From NCBI GenBank assembly GCA_014805015.1, contig JAAUYQ010000035.1:2098-49873 (forward strand): 47,776 nt of DNA, in the 5' to 3' direction. This DNA is from Clostridia bacterium (GTDB taxonomy: Bacteria; Bacillota; Clostridia; Christensenellales; Christensenellaceae). Made by a program: the position numbers and the translations under genes. The notes under the pieces are model-generated. The model was not told the DNA's origin, did not search any database, and saw only the letters and a list, made by a program, of their open reading frames with translations. The stretch's first letter is position 1. Each line of letters begins with the position of its first letter. Of this stretch, positions 33,326-40,895 are shown in pieces.

Positions 33326-33559
33326 TCAGCCCCGAACGAGATAGTCGAGCAGCATGTTGAGATCGTCGGGTTCGGAAACAATGAGATCAACTTCGTCGAT
33401 CTTTGCGTCTTTGAAGATCTGCGTCAAGATGATGTACTGGCTCAGCGTGGATTTCAGGTTCAGGCGGTCTCCTTCATTCGTTACCAGCTCGACCCGGCCC
33501 TTGGCATCCTTGAGCACCTCAAAGAACCTCTGCGGATTAGTGATGTTTCTGATTTTCAA
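33326..33559 (-). CDS. Conserved-looking small protein of unknown function
   Basis: A 77-residue protein beginning MKIRNITNPQRFFEVL and ending SEPDDLNMLLDYLVRG. It is mixed alpha/beta with a G-R-V-E-L-V strand and acidic C-terminal helix; no cysteine or known motif. I recall similar short proteins in Clostridia but no assigned function. The start is TTG 33559, with SD GGAGGG eight bases upstream; the frame is open further up but without an SD. It has its own promoter and a hairpin terminator before addB, so it may be independently expressed. Confidence 0.75.
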   Translation of the reverse strand: MKIRNITNPQRFFEVLKDAKGRVELVTNEGDRLNLKSTLSQYIILTQIFKDAKIDEVDLIVSEPDDLNMLLDYLVRG

Positions 33560-33647
33560 AGCAAATCCCTCCAAACTTGTCCCCGCCCCCGGCGGAGACA
33601 GGGTCTTTCTCCGGGAGCCGTCCAGAACTGACTGCTCTCCCAGAAAA

Positions 33648-33676
33648 TATATATACCCATTGGGCCGCAACCGCAA
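33648..33676 (-). promoter_or_regulatory. Promoter of the 77-residue protein gene
   Basis: On the minus strand TTGCGG (33676-33671), 17-base spacer, TATATA (33653-33648). The leader is about 80 nt. Confidence 0.5.
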
Positions 33677-33711
33677 CCAGAAATTCGCATACGGCTGTCC
33701 GCGGCTCCCTG

Positions 33712-34569
33712 TCAGCCCCCTGCGCCGCGGTGGCCGATGAAGCTTCTGAGCTTAAACGGCAGACGGCCCTCCAGGCGGCTCACTACCCTGTCAAGCTGCG
33801 CCCAGTAGACCGGATCTCCTTCCAGATATATGGCCTCATACAGGGGCAGCAGGCCCGGCCATTTCTCCCGGATGTAGCGCAGAATGACCTGCCGGCTTGG
33901 CCCGCGCAGGTTGAGCCTGTCAAGCCATACCTCGTCTGCTCTGCCCCGAAGTGCCTCAAAAAGTGCCTCCAGGTCCGTGATGCCGGGAAAGATGGGGGCC
34001 GCAAAGCAGGCTGTACGTACGCCGGCCTCGTGAAAGGCCCGCATCGCCTCGAGCCGGCTGCCAATGGAAGCGGCTGCATCCATGTCCTGCCGGAACTCCT
34101 CGTCAAGCGTGTTGACAGACCAGGCAACCACAGCGTCCGGAAACTGCGAGATCAGATCGAGGTCCCGCACTGCAAGGTCTGACTTGGTCACAACGGAGAG
34201 CCGGCAGCCGCTCGGGGCAAGCTCCTCAAGCAGCGCCCGGGTGCGGCCGTATACGGTTTCGGCCGGCTGATACGGATCGGTCACAGAGCTCAGAAAGACC
34301 GGCTTGTCCCTGAGCCGCTCCAGCCGGCCCGCCGACTCCCACTGCTTGACATCAACGTACGTGCCCCACCGTTCGGTGTGCCCGGAGAATTTTGACATGT
34401 AGCTCGCGTAACAGTACCGGCAGGCGTGCTCACAGCCGGTGTATGGATTGGCACTGTAGCCGCCGCCCGGAAGCCGGCTGGCGGTGAGAATGCTGCGGCA
34501 CTGCTTTTCCTGGATCCGGATGGGCGCCTTCCTGCCTGCCTCAGTGCCGCTCAGAGCAGCGCTACACAT
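33712..34569 (-). CDS. Radical SAM protein of the spore photoproduct lyase-like (SPL) group
   Basis: A 285-residue radical SAM enzyme. The cluster-binding motif is GCEHACRYCYASYM (CxxxCxxC), followed by VFLSSVTDPYQPAE and TKSDLAVRDLDLI, typical of the Rv2578c/SplB-like radical SAM group. Despite the group name, these stand-alone proteins are not shown to repair spore DNA; the substrate is unknown. The start ATG 34569 (MCSAALSG) overlaps the stop of the solute-binding protein gene. The frame is open about 230 bases further upstream but that part is antiphase to the upstream gene. Terminal gene of the yfhO-ispE unit. Confidence 0.85.
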   Translation of the reverse strand: MCSAALSGTEAGRKAPIRIQEKQCRSILTASRLPGGGYSANPYTGCEHACRYCYASYMSKFSGHTERWGTYVDVKQWESAGRLERLRDKPVFLSSVTDPYQPAETVYGRTRALLEELAPSGCRLSVVTKSDLAVRDLDLISQFPDAVVAWSVNTLDEEFRQDMDAAASIGSRLEAMRAFHEAGVRTACFAAPIFPGITDLEALFEALRGRADEVWLDRLNLRGPSRQVILRYIREKWPGLLPLYEAIYLEGDPVYWAQLDRVVSRLEGRLPFKLRSFIGHRGAGG

Positions 34570-35404
34570 TCCACTTTGTGCGCAGCGCGCCGATGGTGCC
34601 GTTTTCCTGGAGCTGCGCAATCGCCGCATTGAACTGCGCGGCAACCGCGTCCTGACCCGTCGGCAGCAGAATGCCGTAGCCGATCGAGAAAAGCTCCTCA
34701 GGCAGAATGCGGTAGCCGTCCCGAGTGAACTGCCGGGCCGTCTCGTACGGCATGAGCACCGTGCTGATGCGGCCGTACGTAAGGTCCGTGAGCGCACTTT
34801 CGTAGTCCGAATACGACGTGAGATCTGTTGGCATGTCGATCGCCTCGAGTTCGGTGCGTGCTGTCTCCGCCGGCACCGCCGTCGTCAGGAGTCCAATGCT
34901 GCCGGGAACCTCGCGGATACTCACAATCTGCGAATTGTCCGGGACCACGGCAACCACCCGGTCCCGGAAATACGGATCCGTAAGCGTGAAACCGTTTGTC
35001 TGCAGCATGCCCGAAGTCAGCTGTCCGAGACAGATATCTGCCACGCCGTACTTGAGAGCCGCCCCGGCATTCTGACTGGTAAGCGGCACATACGAATAGA
35101 TTTTTTCCTCGCTGCCAATAAGCCGGCCGAGGATGAGGTCAATAAGATCGCGGTCAAAGCCGATTATCTCGCCGTTTTCGTCCACTTCGCCGAATCCCGG
35201 CACGTCTGTGCGGATGCCGATCGTGATCGCATCTTTCGTATTCAGGAAGCTCGAGGCGTAGTCATTCCGGGCCGCCATGTGCCGCATACTGAAAAGGACG
35301 GCAGCAGCCGCGGCCACGATAAGGACGGTAATCAGCAGGCCCTTGCGGTTCGCGCTCACAAAACGGCGCAGATTGCTGAACAGTTTGTTTCTTCGTCTGT
35401 ACAC
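34562..35404 (-). CDS. Membrane-anchored amino-acid-type solute-binding protein (family 3)
   Basis: A 280-residue protein with a charged N-terminus, one membrane segment (about 23-40) and no lipobox. An SBP_bac_3 domain follows: GIRTDVPGFGEVDENGEIIGFDRDLIDLI, then LTDPYFRDRVVAVVP and the final LQENGTIGALRTKWNV. Such domains bind polar amino acids for ABC importers, or act as sensors. No permease or ATPase is near, so transport with distant components or a sensory role are both open. Start is GTG 35404 with a weak SD (AAAAAGAG). It overlaps the SPL gene. Confidence 0.85.
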   Translation of the reverse strand: MYRRRNKLFSNLRRFVSANRKGLLITVLIVAAAAAVLFSMRHMAARNDYASSFLNTKDAITIGIRTDVPGFGEVDENGEIIGFDRDLIDLILGRLIGSEEKIYSYVPLTSQNAGAALKYGVADICLGQLTSGMLQTNGFTLTDPYFRDRVVAVVPDNSQIVSIREVPGSIGLLTTAVPAETARTELEAIDMPTDLTSYSDYESALTDLTYGRISTVLMPYETARQFTRDGYRILPEELFSIGYGILLPTGQDAVAAQFNAAIAQLQENGTIGALRTKWNV

Positions 35405-35476
35405 TCTTTTTGAATTCGCACAGGGATTCCCTGATCCCAGTATCCGCTCTGAGATCCCGGGTTTTCAGCCGGCGTC

Positions 35477-36352
35477 TCAGACTGTTTCCACCGGCAGGAC
35501 AAACAGATGCCTTTCCCGGCTGAGTCTCTGAAAGGCTGCCTGCCGCTGCGTGTCGTCGGCAAAGGCGGCAAACAGACAGCTGCCGCTGCCGCTCATCTGC
35601 CAGAAGCCTGCACCAAGTTCCAGGCACAGCGCCCCGAGACGCCCGATTTCGGGTACAATCTGCCGGGCGGCCGGCTCAAGCGCGTTTCCGGCGGCGGAGA
35701 AATACGCCTCTTCGCTGCCGGCTTCGAGCGCCCGCACGCAGGCCTCCGTATCTACCGCAAGCGGCGGCAGGCTGTCCGCGAGCGCGAAAGCCTGCGCTGT
35801 TGGGACCCCCTCATCCGGTTTGACGAGCAGAAAATGAAAATGGCAGCGATTTCGGACCGGAATCAGTTGTTCGCCGATGCCGCGGGCCCGCTGCGTGCCG
35901 CCCCGCAGAAAAAAAGGACAGTCTGCACCAATCCTGAGCGCCAGAGTCCCAAGTTCTGCATCTGTGAGGGGTTCGCCGCAGAGCTGGTTGAGCCCGTGCA
36001 GCACGGCGGTACCGTCGCTTGAGCCGCCCCCGAGGCCCGCCTGTGCGGGGATCCGTTTCCACAGCCGGATGCGCGCCCCGCCGGTTATTCCGCTTTCCTG
36101 AAAGAAAAGCTGCGCAGCTTTTGCTGCTGTGTTGTCGTTTGGCAGCTGCTGACCGCCAAGGCAGAGCACCTCGGTCTTCTCTGCCATCTCTATTTCGAGG
36201 CTGTCGCAAAGATCAACCTCCTGCATCACCGTATCCAGCAGGTGATAGCCGTCCCGGCGCCCAGTGACTGCCAGACAGAGATTGATTTTTGCGGGTGCCT
36301 CAAGGCGCACAGTCTTTGGCTGGCCCCATACGCCCCTGCCCGGGTTTTCCAT
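35477..36352 (-). CDS. ispE: 4-diphosphocytidyl-2-C-methyl-D-erythritol kinase
   Basis: A 291-residue GHMP kinase acting in the methylerythritol phosphate (MEP) isoprenoid pathway. It has the N-terminal APAKINLCL with catalytic Lys22, the ATP loop GLGGGSSD at 106-113 and the C-terminal MSGSGSCLFA motif. The length is normal. The start at ATG 36352 (MENPGRG) is chosen because an SD (AGGAG) precedes it and the earlier in-frame codon at 36427 lies inside the preceding gene. It follows the YfhO stop by ten bases, so they are co-transcribed; no other MEP gene is in the window. Confidence 0.95.
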   Translation of the reverse strand: MENPGRGVWGQPKTVRLEAPAKINLCLAVTGRRDGYHLLDTVMQEVDLCDSLEIEMAEKTEVLCLGGQQLPNDNTAAKAAQLFFQESGITGGARIRLWKRIPAQAGLGGGSSDGTAVLHGLNQLCGEPLTDAELGTLALRIGADCPFFLRGGTQRARGIGEQLIPVRNRCHFHFLLVKPDEGVPTAQAFALADSLPPLAVDTEACVRALEAGSEEAYFSAAGNALEPAARQIVPEIGRLGALCLELGAGFWQMSGSGSCLFAAFADDTQRQAAFQRLSRERHLFVLPVETV

Positions 36353-36362
36353 GCGGCAGCTC

Positions 36363-38972
36363 CTACAAAAGCGCCGCAGCGTCTCTTCCGGCCGGGTGTT
36401 TTCGCAGCCAGAATCCCAGCCAGACAACTGCGGCCAGCGCTGCCGCTGAGATCACGGCTCCCGCGGCAAAGAGCGGCGGCCAGTACACAAGGCGCACCTC
36501 GTGCTCCCCGCCCGGGGCGCCGAATGACAGGAAGGCATCCATATTGCGGAATACTTCTACTTCTTCCCCGTCCACATACGCGTGCCATCCTTCGTCGAAC
36601 GGAATGGACGACATAATGAGGCCCTCTTCTGCCAGATCATAGCGCACCCTGAACTCTGAACCGGAAACTTTCTCCGTTTCGAGACCGGCTGCCTGCGCCT
36701 CCTGGGACTTGGCGGCAAGAACGTTCAGCCGCTCCGTATACAGCGCAATCTCCCCGGTATGCGCGTAGGATCCGTCTGTGTGAACAACGAGCTCACCGTC
36801 CTGGCCCCCAGCAAAATCCCCGACAAAGAACACGTCCTGGTCATAAGACTTCAGCGGAACATCCACTGAGGTGAAACCCTCCGGAATAAAGGCATACACC
36901 GGTCCCGGCTCCTGCGTGCGGAACGAGACGCGGATTTCCGTTCCCGCCTCCTCAGCGATCATGTCCACGGGCACGAAGACGTCGCCGCCGGCTGTGCTCA
37001 CCGCATTCCAGCTGCCGTTCATGTAATCAAACTTGCCGGCCCCATCAGAACTGTACACGGATTCGCCGGCAAACAGCACCGGCAGTGCATACGGGTTTTC
37101 GTACACTGTGAGGCCAGCTTCGGGCACGGTGCCGAGTTCGTCGTACCAGGCGTCCTTGAACGTCTCGCCAGTTGAGACATAGCGGATGGCCAGCAGCGCG
37201 TCGCTCGCAATCGGAACGTTGTCGTCGTAGCGTGACCACGTCCAGGTCTGCTTGACGCCAAGACGGTCGGCCGCCTCGAGTGCCTCTGCGCTTTCGGTAG
37301 AGGCGTATTCCTCGACGCCGGCGTAGCCGAACAGCATAGGGTCGTTGCGCCCGTAGCGCTTCGTGGAGCCGCGCCGGTAGAAGCTCTCCTCATCCCCGAT
37401 CAGCGCTTCTGTCTTCTGTTCCGTGAGCACTGCTGTCTCGTATTCATGGATGCTCACCCGGTCCTCGTCATTCTGACTGAGCTCCGGGATCCGCGCGAGG
37501 GTGAAATATGCGCTCATCAGCAGATTGCCGAGCGTGATCACAGCGACGCAGCCGAACAGAACGCTCTGCCAAAGCCGCGGGGCTTTCGCTTTGCCGGCAA
37601 GCAGTGTGAACACAAACAGCACCGCCAGAACAGCCGCCGCGTCAAAGAAGGCGGCCTTCACAGCAATGTTCTGATCCGAGGTCCCGAGCGCGAATGCAGC
37701 GAGAGCCGCCAGAATGCCGCCGCAGGCCAGGATCCGCTGCCGCGAACTCTGAAGATGGATGAAGGAGATGAACGCAAGCAGTTCCAGGACAAACGAGGCA
37801 AGAAACGAGTAGCGGAAGTTGAACCACCGGTTTTCCGAGAAGCCGTGCCAGATGACGTTCAGAATGCTGATGCAGAAAGACAGACCGAAGGCGAAGAGCA
37901 GCACAGCTCCTGCTGCCTTCTGCCGCCGCGGAATCTCCCGGTTCAGGAAGAACAGGATCACGAGGACGAGCTGCACAATACCGGTGAAAATGACCGGATA
38001 GTTATTTGGGTAGTGCATCCCCTCCAGCGGATCCGTAAACAGCATCGACAGGATCTCCCTCGGCGTGCTAGTCCAGCTCAGATTCTCCCAGAGCTCGGAA
38101 AACGTCATGGCCCGGTCTGCCGGCAGGGCGGCGTATGCAGGCAAGAGTACGACGGCAGCAAGGGCCGCCGCAGCAGCCGCGGAGAGGAGAAACCAGCCGG
38201 CTGCACGCAGCAGCGCCATATCAGCCTTCCGGAAAGATATGCCGGCACCGCAGACAAAAAACAGCACCGAGGCTGCAGCGAGCATGTAGCCTATATAATA
38301 GTTCGAAATCAGTGCAGCCGCGAGCGCGATGATGTAGAGAAGCGGCCTGCGCTCCCGGATGATCTGCCAGACGCCGAGCGCCACCAGCGGGAGCAGCACG
38401 ACCCCGTCCATCCAGCTGATGTTCCATATATAGAAGGTCATGTAGCCGATGAACGGATACGACACCGCAAACAGAGCCTTGGAGCGCGTCTCAGCCTGCG
38501 GCCAGATCTTCTCCAGCATGATGGCAAAACACAGAGCCGCGCACAGGAACTTCAGGCACATGATGAAGTGGAAAGCGGCAGCCAGATTGTCCGGGAAAAA
38601 CACGACCAGCAGATTAAACGGACTTGCGCAGTAAAAGGCCCAGGTGCCCATCATGTTATTGCCAAGCACTGAGCTCCAGGAATACAGCAGATTGTTATCC
38701 GTCTGCAGCGCACTCTGTACGTACCCAAGAAAACCCAGGTACATGTCGCCATCCGAATAGCGAAGAACTGTGTCTCCAAACGGGTAGACCTGTTCAAGTG
38801 CGAACAGGATGGTAAGCATAAGCGCCGTTCCCGCAAGAGCCCAGCCGTACAGCGTCCAGTTCCGGGAACGCACCCAGCTGCGCAGATCTGCGCTCTCCTT
38901 TTTCCTGTCCTTGCCCGCTGCAGGGGCAGCGCTCCCCGCAGCAGCAACTGCGGATCCCCGACTGTTTCCCAT
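36363..38972 (-). CDS. YfhO family integral membrane protein
   Basis: An 869-residue polytopic protein with about 12-14 membrane helices: an N-terminal cluster, a large soluble extracytoplasmic region and a final helix (FAAGAVISAAALAAVVWLGFWL). The YfhO family resembles GT-C glycosyltransferases, having the early extracytoplasmic motif YSDGDMYLGFLGY, and in Bacillus YfhO is linked to lipoteichoic-acid glycosylation. The substrate is not readable here. ATG 38972 (MGNSRGSAVAAAG) with SD GTGAGGA is taken as start rather than the upstream 39179 codon, which lies above the promoter. The first 35 residues are low-complexity and cytoplasmic. Confidence 0.88.
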   Translation of the reverse strand: MGNSRGSAVAAAGSAAPAAGKDRKKESADLRSWVRSRNWTLYGWALAGTALMLTILFALEQVYPFGDTVLRYSDGDMYLGFLGYVQSALQTDNNLLYSWSSVLGNNMMGTWAFYCASPFNLLVVFFPDNLAAAFHFIMCLKFLCAALCFAIMLEKIWPQAETRSKALFAVSYPFIGYMTFYIWNISWMDGVVLLPLVALGVWQIIRERRPLLYIIALAAALISNYYIGYMLAAASVLFFVCGAGISFRKADMALLRAAGWFLLSAAAAAALAAVVLLPAYAALPADRAMTFSELWENLSWTSTPREILSMLFTDPLEGMHYPNNYPVIFTGIVQLVLVILFFLNREIPRRQKAAGAVLLFAFGLSFCISILNVIWHGFSENRWFNFRYSFLASFVLELLAFISFIHLQSSRQRILACGGILAALAAFALGTSDQNIAVKAAFFDAAAVLAVLFVFTLLAGKAKAPRLWQSVLFGCVAVITLGNLLMSAYFTLARIPELSQNDEDRVSIHEYETAVLTEQKTEALIGDEESFYRRGSTKRYGRNDPMLFGYAGVEEYASTESAEALEAADRLGVKQTWTWSRYDDNVPIASDALLAIRYVSTGETFKDAWYDELGTVPEAGLTVYENPYALPVLFAGESVYSSDGAGKFDYMNGSWNAVSTAGGDVFVPVDMIAEEAGTEIRVSFRTQEPGPVYAFIPEGFTSVDVPLKSYDQDVFFVGDFAGGQDGELVVHTDGSYAHTGEIALYTERLNVLAAKSQEAQAAGLETEKVSGSEFRVRYDLAEEGLIMSSIPFDEGWHAYVDGEEVEVFRNMDAFLSFGAPGGEHEVRLVYWPPLFAAGAVISAAALAAVVWLGFWLRKHPAGRDAAALL

Positions 38973-39077
38973 AAAAATCCTCACTGGCTGCACGGCCATC
39001 CGGCGTGCTCTGTCGCAGCCTGACCGCCATCCGGCGTCAGACCCTTGTGATCTTCTGTTACTCACACCAAAACGAAT

Positions 39078-39107
39078 AGTATACCGTATAAGCGGCCATT
39101 CTGTCCA
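39078..39107 (-). promoter_or_regulatory. Promoter of the yfhO-ispE unit
   Basis: On the minus strand TGGACA (39107-39102), an 18-base spacer and TATACT (39083-39078). It places a start near 39071 with a leader of about 100 nt. Confidence 0.6.
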
Positions 39108-39302
39108 TATTATTTTCACATTGGCAGCTGCCGTCTGCCCGCAAACAGAGCAGACAAAAAGAAACAAATTCAGATCCATTGCCGCCCGCGGTATCCGCTT
39201 ATAGAGTTTATGGAAGAGGCCCGCGGCCCCGCAGCCGCATAGTCAATAGTCAGGCTGGCTGATCACAGCCAGACCGGTCACGGACACGAAGGAGGACGCT
39301 AA

Positions 39303-39542
39303 ATGCCCCGAGGAAGGCACAGCAAGCCGAAAAGAGGATGGACATACGGAAATTACATCTGCGCCTACTGCGAAAAGTATATCGGCGACCCAGACCTGCA
39401 GGACGGCGGACTTTCAGATCTCACTTATAACCGGGAGATGGGATACTGCTACAAAAACGGCAGCCGCAATTCCACTGCATCAAGCCGGTCTGCCTGCTCC
39501 GCCTTCGAGCTGAGCCGGGAGGCCCGCCGTTTCGAAAGATAG
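39303..39542 (+). CDS. Small cysteine-containing protein, unknown
   Basis: A 79-residue protein with a basic N-terminus (MPRGRHSKPKRGW), then CAYC and two more cysteines at about residues 49 and 65, a spacing that could bind one zinc. It has no membrane segment. I do not recognise the family. The ATG is preceded by a strong SD (GAAGGAGGAC). The lipoprotein gene follows after 26 bases, so the two may share a transcript. No firm promoter could be placed in the 120 bases upstream. Confidence 0.6.
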   Translation: MPRGRHSKPKRGWTYGNYICAYCEKYIGDPDLQDGGLSDLTYNREMGYCYKNGSRNSTASSRSACSAFELSREARRFER

Positions 39543-39568
39543 AAACCAGCAGAAAGGAACACGAAGCA

Positions 39569-40564
39569 ATGTATTCAGGAGGAAAATGGCCCGCTGCCGC
39601 AGCTGCCTGCCTCGGTCTGTGCCTGCTGTTAAGCGGCTGCAGTAGCCCGCCAACCGCGGAAACGCCGGCAGCGTCCGAAATGCCCGCTGAGACCTCTGCC
39701 CAAACGGAACCAGCCGAGACGGCTGATCTCGCGCTAAGCGCAGAGGGTTTCCTCGACGGCATGGAGTACCGGTACAACAGCACCTGGAAGGACACTTCAG
39801 ATCCAATGACGAACGCTGTTGTCCGCACTTACGAAATTGACCTCGGGGCAGACGGCATGATCCGGCTGCAGCTGGCGGCCGTGAAAGACGAGGCAACGTC
39901 TGCGGCTGTGAAAAACCTGCGCACACAGTCCGAGACGGACCGGGAAGCCGTGATTCAGAGCATGATCGCGGCAAAAGACGGCACGCTCAGCGGCGCACAA
40001 TCTGAGCGGGCCGCTGTGCCGCCCGCAGGGACGCGGGCGATGTGGTCGTACGAAGGTGTAAGCAAAGAAGATCCGTACGAGTATGTGCACGGCTACGCGT
40101 ATGTCGGCGGAGACGCACTCTATGAGGTCTCGGCAGCTGGCAGCGAGGAGGCCTATGCAGCCTTTGAAACCGCCTGGAAATCGCTGATCAATCAGCTGAA
40201 GTTTGCTGAAATCGAGCCCATAGAAACGCCGACGCCGGAGCCTACACCTGCACCCACCCCGGCGCCGACGCCCAGCCCGGCGCAGCAGCCCGTGTCGTCT
40301 TCGGTCAGCACCGTCGAAGACGCGATGCAGGTTATCAGCCGCCGCTTCGGCAGTTACGTCGGCGAAGTCGTGTTCCACGACATAGAGTACAGCCCAGAGA
40401 ACAATTATTACTACTACCATCTCTCCGTCGCAGCATGGCACCCGGACGGCGACTATGCCTACGACAACGGGGAACCCGGAGACGTGTACGGATACCTCGA
40501 CGCTGACACCGGCTACATCGCTGTCGGCGACGCGTCCCTCGAAGAATGGGCCGCATACAGCTGA
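39569..40564 (+). CDS. Predicted lipoprotein, unknown function
   Basis: A 331-residue protein with a lipoprotein signal peptide: hydrophobic run and LSGC with Cys24 as lipidation site. It continues with a Thr/Glu/Ala-rich spacer, a globular region (about 60-215) and a Pro/Thr linker of PTP repeats (about 223-245). It ends in a Tyr-rich domain (NNYYYYHLSVAAWHPDGDY, then YGYLDADTGYIAVGD) resembling short PepSY-like repeats, though not conclusively. Exported and tethered to the membrane. SD AAAGGA precedes the ATG. No gene of known function lies in the immediate transcript. Confidence 0.75.
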   Translation: MYSGGKWPAAAAACLGLCLLLSGCSSPPTAETPAASEMPAETSAQTEPAETADLALSAEGFLDGMEYRYNSTWKDTSDPMTNAVVRTYEIDLGADGMIRLQLAAVKDEATSAAVKNLRTQSETDREAVIQSMIAAKDGTLSGAQSERAAVPPAGTRAMWSYEGVSKEDPYEYVHGYAYVGGDALYEVSAAGSEEAYAAFETAWKSLINQLKFAEIEPIETPTPEPTPAPTPAPTPSPAQQPVSSSVSTVEDAMQVISRRFGSYVGEVVFHDIEYSPENNYYYYHLSVAAWHPDGDYAYDNGEPGDVYGYLDADTGYIAVGDASLEEWAAYS

Positions 40565-40807
40565 ATTCCGGCGTCGGAGGACGTTCCTTCTGCCTGTCCC
40601 GGGGCAACTAAGAAACTATCCTGTGCTGCATAAGACCAATTCGTTCGGCTGAGTCAGTGACTCTTGTTCCCCTGTTTCCGTCAGGAGCCCGATTTTCTGC
40701 CTGACGCATCAGGAACCGGCCTTTGCGGTTCCGTTTCAGACAGCCAGCGGAACCGCCTGGCCGCTCTGACGGCTTGTCATCTGCCTGGAAACGATGTAGG
40801 GTTGTTC

Positions 40808-40813
40808 TATAAT
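40808..40813 (+). promoter_or_regulatory. -10 box of the surface-polymer operon
   Basis: TATAAT at 40808-40813; no good -35 at 16-18 bases (a TTGTCA at 40774 is too far). Predicted start near 40820, leader about 76 nt with a strong hairpin. Confidence 0.5.
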
Positions 40814-40824
40814 AGAAGTTGTCT

Positions 40825-40860
40825 GGTGCCGGCAGTTTTCCTCTGTATGCTGCCGGCACC
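40825..40860 (+). other. Strong 5'-leader hairpin
   Basis: GGTGCCGGCAG (40825-40835) and CTGCCGGCACC (40850-40860) form an 11-bp perfect stem with a 14-base loop, starting about five bases from the predicted transcript end. The absence of a T run after it argues against a terminator; mRNA protection or a regulatory fold are possible. Confidence 0.55.
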
Positions 40861-40895
40861 CACATTTCAGCTGTTATCGAAAGGACTGCTATACT

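Noticed and set aside
33712..34569. Calling the radical SAM gene spore photoproduct lyase
   Set aside because: It matches the broad SPL-like group, but true SplB is longer and distinct; substrate unknown.
37446..38672. 408-codon plus-strand frame opposite yfhO
   Set aside because: Highly charged, no domain; antisense of membrane helices in yfhO.
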